Source: Neotabrizicola shimadae | GTDB taxonomy: Bacteria > Pseudomonadota > Alphaproteobacteria > Rhodobacterales > Rhodobacteraceae | Assembly: GCF_019623905.1 (NCBI RefSeq) | Contig: NZ_CP069370.1 | Span: forward strand, 1,674,001-1,738,000 | Length of the DNA stretch: 64,000 bases | Direction of reading: 5' to 3' | Shown: positions 9,111 through 18,002 of the stretch, piece after piece | Layout of the letters: the number at the start of each line of letters is the position of its first letter | Numbering within the stretch: the stretch's first letter is position 1 | Notes under the pieces: model-generated | Seen by the model: the letters and a program-made list of their open reading frames with translations, nothing else | Databases searched by the model: none | What the model was told of the DNA's origin: nothing | Position numbers and translations under genes: made by a program

Positions 9111-10229
9111 GTGGCGGCCAATGCGGAGGCGGCCCCGCAGGCCGCACAGCCCTTCCTGCGGATCGAAGGGGTCTCGAAGCGCTTCGGCACGTTCGAGGCC
9201 GTGAAGAAGGTGAACCTCGACATCCGGAAGGGCGAGATCTTCGGCCTTCTAGGCGGGTCCGGATGCGGCAAGACCACGCTTCTGCGGATGCTGGCCGGGT
9301 TCGAGGTGCCGACCGAAGGCCGCATCTTCCTGGACGGCCAAGACCTTGGCGCGGTTCCACCCTGGGACCGCCCGGTGCACATGATGTTCCAATCCTACGC
9401 GCTTTTCCCCCACATGACGGTGGAAAAGAACGTGGGCTACGGGTTGAAGCACGAGAAGATGTCCGATGCGGAACGTCGCGACCGTGTGCGCGCGATGCTG
9501 GACCTGGTGAAGCTGACCGAGTTCGCGCAGCGCAAGCCGCACCAGATCTCGGGTGGCCAGCGCCAGCGCGTCGCCCTTGCGCGCGCGCTGGCGCGACAGC
9601 CGAAACTTCTTCTGCTGGACGAGCCGCTTGCCGCGCTGGACAAGAAGCTGCGCGAACACACCCAGTTCGAGCTGATGTCGATCCAGGACCGAACGGGCGT
9701 GACCTTCATCGTGGTCACCCATGACCAGGAGGAGGCGATGACGCTGTCGAACCGCATCGCGGTGATGGACCGCGGCGTGGTGAAACAGGTGGGAAGCCCG
9801 ACCGAGATCTACGAATACCCCAAGAGCCGGTTCGTTGCCGGGTTCATCGGGTCGATCACGACCTTCGCAGGCCGTGTGGCCGAGATCCATGGCCAGACCA
9901 GCAAGGTCGAAATCGCCGATCTGCGCATGGTAATCGAGGCGCGGTCCATCCCTGGACTGGGCGTCGGGCAGGATGTGACCGTGGCGCTGCGACCCGAGAA
10001 GATCCGCCTGACGCGGCACGAACACCAGGGGCCGAATGTCATTGCCGGGCAGGTGCATGACATCGCCTATTTCGGCAAGGACAGCCTGTACCGCATCACA
10101 CTGCCCACGGGTGCCATGATCTCGGTCCATGCCGTGAATGCCCATCGCACCGGCGAATGGGCGGCAAGCTGGGAAGACCCGGTCTGGCTGTCCTTCGATC
10201 CGGCCTCGGCCATCCTGTTGACGGAGTAG
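9111..10229 (+). CDS. ABC transporter ATP-binding protein, polyamine type (PotA/PotG family)
   Basis: 372 residues with all ATPase motifs: Walker A GGSGCGKTT, the Q-loop region MFQSYALFPHMTV, the signature SGGQRQRVALARAL, Walker B LLLLDEPLAALD and the H-switch VVTHDQEEAM. A C-terminal TOBE domain (about 280-365) follows, as in PotA/PotG. Translation starts at GTG 9111, only 4 nt after the binding-protein stop. It powers the importer formed with the two permeases immediately downstream. Confidence 0.93.
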   Translation: MAANAEAAPQAAQPFLRIEGVSKRFGTFEAVKKVNLDIRKGEIFGLLGGSGCGKTTLLRMLAGFEVPTEGRIFLDGQDLGAVPPWDRPVHMMFQSYALFPHMTVEKNVGYGLKHEKMSDAERRDRVRAMLDLVKLTEFAQRKPHQISGGQRQRVALARALARQPKLLLLDEPLAALDKKLREHTQFELMSIQDRTGVTFIVVTHDQEEAMTLSNRIAVMDRGVVKQVGSPTEIYEYPKSRFVAGFIGSITTFAGRVAEIHGQTSKVEIADLRMVIEARSIPGLGVGQDVTVALRPEKIRLTRHEHQGPNVIAGQVHDIAYFGKDSLYRITLPTGAMISVHAVNAHRTGEWAASWEDPVWLSFDPASAILLTE

Positions 10230-10232
10230 GCC

Positions 10233-11216
10233 ATGACCTCGCCGTCGCATGACAGCCGGCTTGCGCAGTGGTTCCACCGGCGCGGCTGGTCCGACATCAC
10301 CATCGCCATTCCCTATGGCTGGCTGCTGCTGTTCTTCCTGGTGCCCTTCGTCATCGTTGTGGCGATGAGCGTGGCGACCCGCACGCCGACCGCGCCCCCC
10401 TTCGGCTTTGGCGGAGAACATCCCTGGGTGAACCTGACCGGCTATCAGCGGCTCTTCACCGATGACCTCTACATCCGGGCCTTCCTGACCTCGCTGACCA
10501 ACGCTGCGGCTGCCACGGTGTTCTGCCTGCTGATCGGCTATCCGATGGCGCTTGGCCTGACGCGGGTGTCGAAGGGCTGGCGCAACATCCTTCTGATGCT
10601 GGTGATCCTGCCATTCTGGACCTCGTTCCTGTTGCGCGTCTATGCCTGGATGGGGCTGATGGGATCGTCCAGCTGGTTCAACAAGATGCTGACGGGTGCC
10701 TGGAATGGGCTGGTGCCGGTGGACTGGGCGGTGAAGTCCATTCCCATGATGCACACGAACTTCGCGGTCGTGCTGGTCATGGTCTACACCTACCTGCCCT
10801 TCATGATCCTGCCCTTGTTCGCCAATCTGGAACGGCTTGACCCCACGCTGGACGAGGCGGCGATGGACCTGGGCACCCGGCCGTTCGGGGTTTTCTGGGA
10901 TGTCACCCTGCCGCAATCCATCCCCGGCATCATCGCGGGGGGCATGCTGGTCTTCATCCCCGCCGCCGGCGAACTGGTGATCCCCTCGCTTGTGGGCGAT
11001 GCCGGATCGCCCATGATCGGCCGCGTGATTCAGGACGAGTTTTCCTCGGCGCGCGACTGGCCGATGGCTTCGACGGTGGCAGTGGCGCTTCTGATCCTGA
11101 TGGTCGGGCCGACGATGATTTATTCCCACTTCCAGGGCCGCGCCGAGGCCCGGCCGAAACAGGATGAAGGCCAGCGCGTCACCGACAGCGATCTGGTGAC
11201 GGGAGCCACGCCATGA
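10233..11216 (+). CDS. ABC transporter permease, polyamine type (PotB/PotH family)
   Basis: 327 residues, an integral inner-membrane protein with about six hydrophobic spans. The cytoplasmic EAA coupling loop EAAMDLGTRPFGVFWDVTLP contacts the ATPase. The N-terminal WLLLFFLVPFVIVVAMSVAT is the first span. It starts 3 nt after the ATPase stop and overlaps the next permease by 4 nt. Confidence 0.92.
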   Translation: MTSPSHDSRLAQWFHRRGWSDITIAIPYGWLLLFFLVPFVIVVAMSVATRTPTAPPFGFGGEHPWVNLTGYQRLFTDDLYIRAFLTSLTNAAAATVFCLLIGYPMALGLTRVSKGWRNILLMLVILPFWTSFLLRVYAWMGLMGSSSWFNKMLTGAWNGLVPVDWAVKSIPMMHTNFAVVLVMVYTYLPFMILPLFANLERLDPTLDEAAMDLGTRPFGVFWDVTLPQSIPGIIAGGMLVFIPAAGELVIPSLVGDAGSPMIGRVIQDEFSSARDWPMASTVAVALLILMVGPTMIYSHFQGRAEARPKQDEGQRVTDSDLVTGATP

Positions 11217-12052
11217 AGCGCAGCCCTGTGTTCCTGATCTCGGTCCTGTGTTTCGGCTTCGCCTTCTTCTACATCCCGATCCTGTCGATGATCTTCTTCA
11301 GCTTCAACGAAAGCCGTTTGGCGACGGTCTGGGGCGGCTTCTCGACGAAATGGTACGTCGCGCTGTGGAAGAACAAGCAGGTCATGACGGCGCTGATCCT
11401 GTCGGTGCAGATCGCGCTTCTGTCGGCGACCTTCGCCACGATCCTGGGCACGATGGCGGGCGTCGCCCTGGCGCGGTTCCGCAAGTTCCGGGGACGGACC
11501 TTCTTTTCCGGCATGGTCAACGCGCCGCTGATCATGCCGGAGGTCATCACCGGCATCTCGATGCTGATGCTGTTCATCCTGATGGCCGAAACCGTCGGCT
11601 GGCCCGGCGCGCGCGGCTTCACCACCATCACGCTCGCGCACATCACCTTTGCCATGGTCTATGTGACGACCATCGTCCATTCCCGGATGCTTTCGGCTGA
11701 CCGCTCGATCGAAGAGGCGGCGATGGATCTTGGAAGCCGTCCCTGGCAGGTGATGCGCGACGTGACGCTTCCGGTGATCAGCCCGGCGATCCTGTCAGGC
11801 TGGCTTCTGGCCTTTACCATCTCGCTCGACGACGTGGTGATCTCGTCCTTCGTCACCGGGCCGGGCTATACGACCCTGCCGCTGCTGATCTGGTCCAAGG
11901 TCAAGCTGGGGGTGACGCCCGACATCAACGCGCTGGCCACGATCATCGTGGTGACGGTGGCGGTGGTGGTGGCGATTGCCGGAACGGTAATGGCCCGCGC
12001 CGAACGCCGTCGTGCCGCCGAAGAGCGGCTGGCCTATCGCGACAATGGGTGA
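11213..12052 (+). CDS. ABC transporter permease, polyamine type (PotC/PotI family)
   Basis: 279 residues, the second half of the importer channel. It has the EAA loop EEAAMDLGSRPWQVMRDVTL and several hydrophobic spans; SLDDVVISSFVTGPGYTTLP is typical of PotC/PotI. The ATG at 11213 overlaps the upstream stop. Its last 8 nt overlap the cupin gene, so the transporter and the enzymes that follow belong to the same transcript. Confidence 0.92.
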   Translation: MKRSPVFLISVLCFGFAFFYIPILSMIFFSFNESRLATVWGGFSTKWYVALWKNKQVMTALILSVQIALLSATFATILGTMAGVALARFRKFRGRTFFSGMVNAPLIMPEVITGISMLMLFILMAETVGWPGARGFTTITLAHITFAMVYVTTIVHSRMLSADRSIEEAAMDLGSRPWQVMRDVTLPVISPAILSGWLLAFTISLDDVVISSFVTGPGYTTLPLLIWSKVKLGVTPDINALATIIVVTVAVVVAIAGTVMARAERRRAAEERLAYRDNG

Positions 12053-12920
12053 CCCTTTGACCGACCCGATCCTGCAAGAGCTTGCAACGCCGCTTGGCCT
12101 GCCCGGTTCAGGCCGGCGGCGCTATGGCGCGGCCATGGCGCTGCACCGGCGCGGCGAGATTTCCGCGGCGGTGCTGGAAGCCTACCGCATCGCCTCGGCG
12201 CTGGACACCCAGGACCCGGCGCAGATCCTGGCGGCCGAGGGGCTGGCTGTGCCTGCCCTGCCCACGCCGGACGCCGCATCGGCAATCCGCAGCCTGGTGG
12301 ACGAGGCCGACATCTACCTTGCCACCCTGCCCGGCCCCGGCGTGGCAGAGGTCCGCGCCGGCATAGCCCAGGCGCGCGGCAGAGCGGTGAACATACCGCA
12401 GGGCGGGACCAATCCGACCGTGGCCGCGCATCTGGCCACGGCGCTGGAGGAACTGCGTCCAACGCATCCCGCCATGGCCCAGGCCATCGCCGCCGCCGCG
12501 CCGCACCTGGACTGGATCACCTACGACGCCTACCCGCGCGACCAGATCGGCCCTGCCTTCGCCGATGGCCACGCCTTCGCCTCGCTGATCGGCGCCGGCT
12601 CACCGATCCCGGCCGAGGATTTCGACTTCGGCCTGTTCCTCATCGCGCCTCATGTCCTGTACCGCGATCACAACCACGCCGCGCCCGAGTTGTATGCCCC
12701 CCTGACCGGCCCGCATGGCTGGCGCTTCGGGCCGGGCGAGCCGCTGGTCGTGAAACCCGCGCACCAGCCGGTCTGGAACGACCCGTTCCGCCCGCATTGC
12801 ACAAAAGTCGGGCCGGTGCCCTTCCTTTGCCTCTTCGGCTGGACGCGCGACGTGAACGAAACCGCCCGCGTGCTTCCCGCGCCCGACTGGCCCGAACTAG
12901 AGGCTCTGCGCCTTGGCTGA
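12045..12920 (+). CDS. Cupin-type protein of the dimethylsulfoniopropionate lyase (DddQ/DddL-like) family
   Basis: About 291 residues. The C-terminal third carries a cupin metal site: YRDHNHAAPELYAPLTG (His209, His211, Glu215, Tyr217) and, one strand later, DPFRPHCTKVG (His251). This His-x-His...Glu-x-Tyr plus later His arrangement matches the DMSP lyase cupins such as DddQ, so the active site looks intact. The N-terminal half is helical and poorly conserved. The ATG at 12045 overlaps the end of the permease gene and begins the natural domain; an in-frame codon further upstream would lie deep in that gene. In this operon it may cleave a betaine-like substrate other than DMSP. The family assignment rests on motif recognition only. 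Confidence 0.68.
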   Translation: MGDPLTDPILQELATPLGLPGSGRRRYGAAMALHRRGEISAAVLEAYRIASALDTQDPAQILAAEGLAVPALPTPDAASAIRSLVDEADIYLATLPGPGVAEVRAGIAQARGRAVNIPQGGTNPTVAAHLATALEELRPTHPAMAQAIAAAAPHLDWITYDAYPRDQIGPAFADGHAFASLIGAGSPIPAEDFDFGLFLIAPHVLYRDHNHAAPELYAPLTGPHGWRFGPGEPLVVKPAHQPVWNDPFRPHCTKVGPVPFLCLFGWTRDVNETARVLPAPDWPELEALRLG

Positions 12921-14523
12921 CACCGTTCTGCACAACGCCCGCATCCGCACGATGGATCCGACCCGGCCCTTTGCCACCTGGATGCTGATGCAGGGCGGGC
13001 GCATCGCGGCGCTTGGCTCTGGCAGTGCGCCCGGTGCCCGCCACAGGATCGACGCGGGCGGCCGGCTGGTCCTTCCGGGCTTTCAGGACGCGCATATCCA
13101 CCTTTTGTCCGGCGGGCTGGATCTTGCCACAGCGGCCTACCTCTACGAGGTGACGGGCGAGGACGAGCTGATCGCCACGCTGCGGGCCCATGCCTTGGCA
13201 AAGGCGGACATGGCCATGATCCTGGGCTCGGGCTGGCAGGCGGGGGTCTTCGGCGACCACAACCTGACGGCACGCGTCCTTGACCGCGCGGCCACCGACC
13301 GGCCGATGCTGATCTATGACAGCTCGTTCCACAACGCCTGCCTGAACAGCCGCGCCATCGAGATGGCAGGCGTGCAAGACATGCCCGACCCGCCCAACGG
13401 CCATATCGTCCGCGACGCGCAGGGCCGCGCGACGGGGATGCTGCACGAAGAGGTCATCCCACTGGTGCTGGACCGGCTGCCCCCCATGACCGACGACGAC
13501 TGGATGACGGGCCTGCGCGAAGGCCAGGCCCATGCCAACCGCCACGGCATCACCGGGGTTCTGGATGCCCGCATCACCGAGCAGGAGGAACGGATCTACC
13601 GCCAAGCCGCCCTGGATGGCGCATTGACGCTGCGCGTGGCCGGCACCGCCTGGGTGACCGAGGCCGACACGCCTGAAACGGCTGTTGCCCGCCTCTCCGC
13701 CTGGCGCGCGGCGAATCCCGGGCCGGATTTCCACGTTCATTCCGCCAAGTTCTTCATGGATGGCGTGTACGAGAACCGCACGGCGGCGAACCTTTCGCCC
13801 TACGCCGACGCCCAGGGCGGCAACGCGCCCTGCATGTTCGGCGCCGACCAGACAAGGGCGCTGATGACCGCCCTCGATGCCGCGCGATTTGCCATCCACG
13901 TCCATGTCATCGGCGATGCTGCAGCCCGGCGCGCCATCGAAGGGCTGGAGTCCGCCCGCGCCGCCAACGGACCCTGGCCCTCGCAGCACCAATTGGCGCA
14001 CCTGCAGCTCGTGGACCCGGCCGACATCGCACGCCTGGCGGGGCTTGCCACCGCCAATGTCCAGCCGCTGTGGGCGCGGTTCGAGCCGCCCTACTCCGAC
14101 CCGTCGCTGGCGATGATCGGCCAGGCGCGATGGACGGATGTCTATGCCTTCCGCAGCATGATCGACGCGGGGGCCGACTGGTGCCTGTCGTCGGACTGGG
14201 CGGTCTCGACCCTGAACCCGTTCGAGATCATCGAGACCGCCATCACCCGGCAGAAACGCAAGGACGACGATCCCGAGCCACCCTTCTTCGCCGACCAGGC
14301 TCTGACCATCGAGGAATGCGTGCAGGGATACACGGTGAACGCCGCCCGGGCCTGCTGGCGGGACGGCTTCACCGGGATGCTGCGCCCCGGCTTCTCGGCT
14401 GATGCCATCATTCTGGACCGCGATATCTTTGCCTGCCCGGCCGACGAGATCTCGCAGACCGCGGTCGAACTGACGCTCTTCAAGGGTCAGGAGGTTCACC
14501 GGGCAGAGGGGTTCGCCGGGTGA
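12913..14523 (+). CDS. Metal-dependent amidohydrolase, YtcJ-like
   Basis: 536 residues of the amidohydrolase superfamily. It begins with the small beta domain (NARIRTMDP ... GGRLVLPGFQDAHIHL, which carries the His-x-His metal pair), has a long TIM barrel, and ends with the FSADAIILDRDIFA beta domain. SSDWAVSTLNPFEIIETAI holds the late metal-binding Asp region. Members hydrolyse exocyclic amide or formamide bonds. The start is TTG 12913, overlapping the previous gene by 8 nt. It is the last gene before a terminator and could remove an acyl or formyl group formed by the upstream enzymes (inference). Confidence 0.85.
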   Translation: MADTVLHNARIRTMDPTRPFATWMLMQGGRIAALGSGSAPGARHRIDAGGRLVLPGFQDAHIHLLSGGLDLATAAYLYEVTGEDELIATLRAHALAKADMAMILGSGWQAGVFGDHNLTARVLDRAATDRPMLIYDSSFHNACLNSRAIEMAGVQDMPDPPNGHIVRDAQGRATGMLHEEVIPLVLDRLPPMTDDDWMTGLREGQAHANRHGITGVLDARITEQEERIYRQAALDGALTLRVAGTAWVTEADTPETAVARLSAWRAANPGPDFHVHSAKFFMDGVYENRTAANLSPYADAQGGNAPCMFGADQTRALMTALDAARFAIHVHVIGDAAARRAIEGLESARAANGPWPSQHQLAHLQLVDPADIARLAGLATANVQPLWARFEPPYSDPSLAMIGQARWTDVYAFRSMIDAGADWCLSSDWAVSTLNPFEIIETAITRQKRKDDDPEPPFFADQALTIEECVQGYTVNAARACWRDGFTGMLRPGFSADAIILDRDIFACPADEISQTAVELTLFKGQEVHRAEGFAG

Positions 14524-14544
14524 AACCGAGAGGCCGGTTTTTTT
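14523..14544 (+). terminator. Rho-independent terminator of the amine-catabolic operon
   Basis: Immediately after the amidohydrolase stop, AAACCG pairs with CGGTTT around a short loop and runs into seven T residues. It closes the + strand operon. Confidence 0.8.
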
Positions 14545-14618
14545 GCAAACATCCCGATCCTTCGCCAATGGATCGAAGCGCAGCGTTCTCGCAGAAGACC
14601 CTTCGCCGTCAGGACGCG

Positions 14619-15185
14619 TCAGTAGGGCTTGTCCGTCACCGGCCCCAACCGGAAATCGCGGAACAGCACCTCCAGCCCCGCGCGCGAGGGCGAGCAGGTC
14701 ATCGGCCCGACCTTCGCCGGCAAGTCGGCCGGGTAATGCGCGAGGCGGACCATCTTCCAGTCGGCGCCATCCCGATACTGAACCCAGACGGCATCCGAAG
14801 ATCGCGTCAGCCGCAGAGTGACCGCGCCCGTCAGTTGGGGAAGTGCCACCTGGCTCCAGTCCGACCGGCCCAGCGTGACCACCACCGCCAGATGGGCCAT
14901 GCCGTTCACATGCTCGATGCCCGCCTTGATCCATTGGCTTTCATCGGTGCGCAGCATCAGCCCGGCCTGATCGTATTGCGCCTGCCAATCGGCCTCGAAG
15001 GTGACCTCGGCGGTGAAGGGGCCATCCGTCTCGGCCAGAAGAGCATGGCCGTCGTCATGCACGAAACCGTAAAAGGTGCGGCGCCAGAAGTCCTGACGAT
15101 CCCCCGTCACCACCCGCAGCGCACCGCCCGCCTCCTCGGCGACCGGCGGCGGGTTGATCCATTCCAAGCCTTGCGTCCAGCCCAT
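14619..15185 (-). CDS. DUF1349 domain protein (concanavalin-like beta-sandwich)
   Basis: 188 residues. The sequence FYGFVHDDGHALLAETDGPF, FEADWQAQYDQAGLMLR, WIKAGIEHVNG and VQYRDGADWKMVRLAHYP match the DUF1349/YesU-like family of small beta-sandwich proteins, predicted to bind carbohydrate-like ligands but with no settled reaction. The ATG at 15185 has a good GGGAGG ribosome site 7 nt upstream, so it is preferred to the ATG 21 nt earlier. It is cytoplasmic, with no signal peptide. It is convergent with the amidohydrolase operon and divergent from the methyltransferase gene. Confidence 0.8.
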   Translation of the reverse strand: MGWTQGLEWINPPPVAEEAGGALRVVTGDRQDFWRRTFYGFVHDDGHALLAETDGPFTAEVTFEADWQAQYDQAGLMLRTDESQWIKAGIEHVNGMAHLAVVVTLGRSDWSQVALPQLTGAVTLRLTRSSDAVWVQYRDGADWKMVRLAHYPADLPAKVGPMTCSPSRAGLEVLFRDFRLGPVTDKPY

Positions 15186-15256
15186 GCTGTATCCTCCCTT
15201 TCTCACAGGATGTCTGGGCCGCGCCCTGCCTTCAACCCCCTGTCCGGAGGCCCAAG

Positions 15257-16036
15257 ATGAGCGAAGACCATTACCCCGCCCGCATGATCGCCATGCTGGA
15301 GGCGATCTGGGGCGAGGGCTTCCTGTCTCCCGGCGGCCGGGACGAGGTGGCGCGGGTGATCGGCGCGCATGACATCGCCGGGGCCGCGGTGCTGGACATC
15401 GGCTGCGGTGCGGGCGGCATCGACGAGGCGCTGGTGGCCGTGCATGGCGCGGGGTTCGTGACGGGCATCGATGTGGAAGACCCGGTGCTGACCCATGCCC
15501 GCGGGCTCGTGGATCGGGCGGGCCTTTCCGCGCGCATCGGCCTCGTCAAGGTCGCACCCGGCCCCCTGCCCTTTCCGCCCGGCACCTTCGACGTGGTTTT
15601 CTCCAAGGACTCCATCGTCCACATCCCCGACAAGCACAGCCTGATGGCCGAGGTGTTCCGGGTGTTGAAGCCGGGCGGGCGGTTCCTGGCCTCGGACTGG
15701 CTGATCGGGCATGACGACGCGCCCTCGCCCCTGATGGCCGAGTATATCGCCGCCGAGGGGCTGGATTTCGGCATGGCCTCGCCCGGCCGCTACCGCGATG
15801 CGATGGCGGCGGCGGGGTTCGAGGGGGTGGAGGTCATCAGCCGGAACGCCTGGTACCGCCAGACCGCGCGGGCCGAGCTGGAGCGGCTGAGGGGACCGGT
15901 GGGGACAGCGGCGGCAAAGGTCGTGGGGCAGGACTTCGTGGACCAGAACATCGGCATCTGGGAGAGGATGATCCCGGTGCTGGACCTGGGCGAGCATTGC
16001 CCGACCCATCTGCGGGCGGTGAAGCCCCGGCATTGA
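15257..16036 (+). CDS. Class I SAM-dependent methyltransferase (type 11, phosphoethanolamine N-methyltransferase-like)
   Basis: 259 residues. SAM motif I is VLDIGCGAGGIDEAL, motif II lies around PFPPGTFDVVFSKDSIVHI and motif III is VLKPGGRFLASDWL. The DxxxHIPDK stretch and overall length resemble N-methyltransferases that modify ethanolamine or small amines. It is the first gene of a short + strand unit and is followed by the DUF4202 gene. The substrate is not assignable from sequence alone. Confidence 0.8.
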   Translation: MSEDHYPARMIAMLEAIWGEGFLSPGGRDEVARVIGAHDIAGAAVLDIGCGAGGIDEALVAVHGAGFVTGIDVEDPVLTHARGLVDRAGLSARIGLVKVAPGPLPFPPGTFDVVFSKDSIVHIPDKHSLMAEVFRVLKPGGRFLASDWLIGHDDAPSPLMAEYIAAEGLDFGMASPGRYRDAMAAAGFEGVEVISRNAWYRQTARAELERLRGPVGTAAAKVVGQDFVDQNIGIWERMIPVLDLGEHCPTHLRAVKPRH

Positions 16037-16084
16037 CCGGGGCGCGGGCAGCGGCGAAGCTTGGGCCAAACCGGAGTGCGCCCC

Positions 16085-16648
16085 ATGACCCGCCTTGCCA
16101 AAGCCCTGTCCCTGATCGACGCGGCCAACGCCGCCGACCCGACGCTGGAGGACGGGCGGCCGGCTGCGCTCCTCTACGGGGAGCGGATGACGGCGGAGCT
16201 GGGGCGGCTGGTGCCCGATGCTTCGGAGGTGCTGCAGGTCGCGGCCAGGGGGCAGCATGTGGAGCGCTGGCTCCTGCCCCGGTCGGCCTATCCGGAGGGC
16301 AAGGCGGGCTATCTGGACTGGCGGCGGGAACAGGGTCGGCGGCATGGCCTGCGGGTCGCGGGGATCATGGCCGAGGCGGGCTATCCGGCAGAGGATCAGG
16401 ACCGGGTGGGGGTCCTGCTGCGGAAGGAGGGGATCAAGCGGGACGCCGAGGTGCAGGCGCTGGAGGACGTGATCTGCTTCACCTTCATCCGCTGGTACCT
16501 GGGGGCCTTTGCCGCGACCAGGACGCCGGAGGAGATGGTCGAGATCGTGGGCAAGACCGCCCGGAAGATGTCGGCCGGGGGGCGGGCGCGGGCGCTGGAG
16601 GAGTTCCCGATGCCGCCGGACTGGGCCGCGGCCTTTCGGGCCGCCTGA
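16085..16648 (+). CDS. DUF4202 family protein
   Basis: 187 residues. The pattern LSLIDAANAADP ... LLYGERM ... AARGQHVERWLLPRSAYP ... GYLDWRREQGRRH ... LEDVICFTFIRWYL matches DUF4202, a conserved family with many invariant His/Arg/Trp residues that suggests an enzyme, often near sulfur or one-carbon genes. The reaction is unknown. The ATG at 16085 has GGAG about 9 nt upstream; an earlier TTG at 16061 is less likely. The stop is followed after 2 nt by the palindromic composite repeat. Confidence 0.8.
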   Translation: MTRLAKALSLIDAANAADPTLEDGRPAALLYGERMTAELGRLVPDASEVLQVAARGQHVERWLLPRSAYPEGKAGYLDWRREQGRRHGLRVAGIMAEAGYPAEDQDRVGVLLRKEGIKRDAEVQALEDVICFTFIRWYLGAFAATRTPEEMVEIVGKTARKMSAGGRARALEEFPMPPDWAAAFRAA

Positions 16649-16650
16649 GG

Positions 16651-16723
16651 GCGTCCGAGCTCGGACGCTTTCTCGGACGAAATGATATCAATGGCTTGCC
16701 AAACCGCATTAACGAATCGTCAA
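16651..16723 (+). repeat. Composite palindrome/CtrA-box element, copy 1
   Basis: Perfect 18-bp palindrome GCGTCCGAGCTCGGACGC (16651-16668), then exactly 40 bp, then TTAACGAATCGTCAA (16709-16723), a 7/8 match to TTAA-N7-TTAA. The palindrome starts 2 nt after the DUF4202 stop, can fold into a 7-bp stem with an AGCT loop and is followed by TTT, so it may also terminate transcription. The box end points toward the BaeRF gene, 133 nt away. Confidence 0.75.
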
Positions 16724-16856
16724 GACTCGTCCCCGCGACCTTTGGCCGATTGGCGACTGTCCCCCTGCCCTGTAGCATGGCGCTGTTCCGGATTGACCGG
16801 GACGGCTCGCCCGTCAGGCCCCGTGGCCGCAAGGGCGTGGAGGAGGAGCGCACCCC

Positions 16857-17975
16857 ATGCTGCACATCGACCTGCCAACCCGTGGCGAGATCCTGAAACT
16901 GGCCGAGGTGCGGGGCGGTCCCTGCGTTTCGATCTATGTGGCCACCACCCCCCTGACCGAACATGCCCAGCAGGACCGGATCGAACTGAAGAACCTGATG
17001 CGCGATGCCCTGGGTCAGTTGGAGGCGGCAGACACGCCCAAGCGCACGCTGGCGCGGATCGAAGAAGCGGTGGCCGGAGTGATCGCCGACGATGACTTCT
17101 GGGCCTATCAGGCCAACAGCCTGGCGCTGTTCGTCACGCCCGAGACGCTGACCAGCTTCCGGCTGGCGAACAAGCTGCAAAGCATGGTCGAGGTTTCGGA
17201 CCGCTTCCATATAAAGCCGCTGTTGCGCGCGGTGGCTTTCCCCCATGAAGCCTTTGTGCTGGCGATCAGCATGGGGGGGGTGCGCCTGGTCGAGGTGTCG
17301 GCCGATCTGCCGCCGCATCCGGTGGCGGTACCGGGCCTGCCAAAGGACATGGCCGACGCGCTTGGCCGGCGCAGCCACGGCGAGCGCACCGGCGCCGGCA
17401 CGGGCGGCGAGAGCCAGAGCGAACATGCGCTGCTGACGCGGTTCTCGCGCGCAGTGGACCAGGCCCTGCGTCCGGTGCTGACGGGCAGCGAGCGCCCGCT
17501 GATCGTGGCGGCGGCCGAACCCTTGGCCTCGATCTTCCGCGCGACCTCCAGCTATCCGCTGGTGGCGGGCGAGGTGATTGCCGGATCTGCCGACCACAGA
17601 CCGGATCATGAGCTTTCCGCCGCGGCACGCAGCATCCTGGACGGGCTGCACGCGGCCGAGCTTGCGCGGCTGGCCGCCCTGTATGCGGACCGCGCCGGCG
17701 AGGGGCGGGCCACGACGGATATTGCGGCGGCAGCGCGGGCGGCGACCTTTGGCGCCATCGACACGCTGATCGTGGACATGGACCAGGTGGTGCCGGGCAC
17801 GGTGGATGCCGATGGTGTGGTGACCTTTGCCGCCGCGGCAGGCGCGGGCAATTACGGCGTGGTGGACGAAATCGCCAGCCGGGCGCTGAAATCCGGTGCG
17901 CGGGTCATCGCGGCGCGGGCCGGCGACGTGCCGGGCGGCGGGTCTTTGGCCGCGATCCTGCGCTATGCGATCTGA
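16857..17975 (+). CDS. Bacterial archaeo-eukaryotic release factor-like (BaeRF) protein
   Basis: 372 residues. The frame from HIDLPTRGEILKLAE through GGPCVSIYVATTPLTEHAQQDRIELKNLMRDA, the central ALFVTPETLTSFRLANKL and the C-terminal IDTLIVDMDQVVPGTVD ... YGVVDEIASRALKSGARV region resembles the bacterial eRF1-like families, whose predicted role is peptide release or ribosome rescue/modification. The assignment is by pattern and carries moderate certainty. A strong GGAGGAG lies 8 nt before the ATG. The composite repeat with a CtrA-like box is directly upstream, the only promoter-like signal I can see. Confidence 0.65.
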   Translation: MLHIDLPTRGEILKLAEVRGGPCVSIYVATTPLTEHAQQDRIELKNLMRDALGQLEAADTPKRTLARIEEAVAGVIADDDFWAYQANSLALFVTPETLTSFRLANKLQSMVEVSDRFHIKPLLRAVAFPHEAFVLAISMGGVRLVEVSADLPPHPVAVPGLPKDMADALGRRSHGERTGAGTGGESQSEHALLTRFSRAVDQALRPVLTGSERPLIVAAAEPLASIFRATSSYPLVAGEVIAGSADHRPDHELSAAARSILDGLHAAELARLAALYADRAGEGRATTDIAAAARAATFGAIDTLIVDMDQVVPGTVDADGVVTFAAAAGAGNYGVVDEIASRALKSGARVIAARAGDVPGGGSLAAILRYAI

Positions 17976-18002
17976 AACCGGTCGCCGGGCGGGGCGAGGG
18001 CC

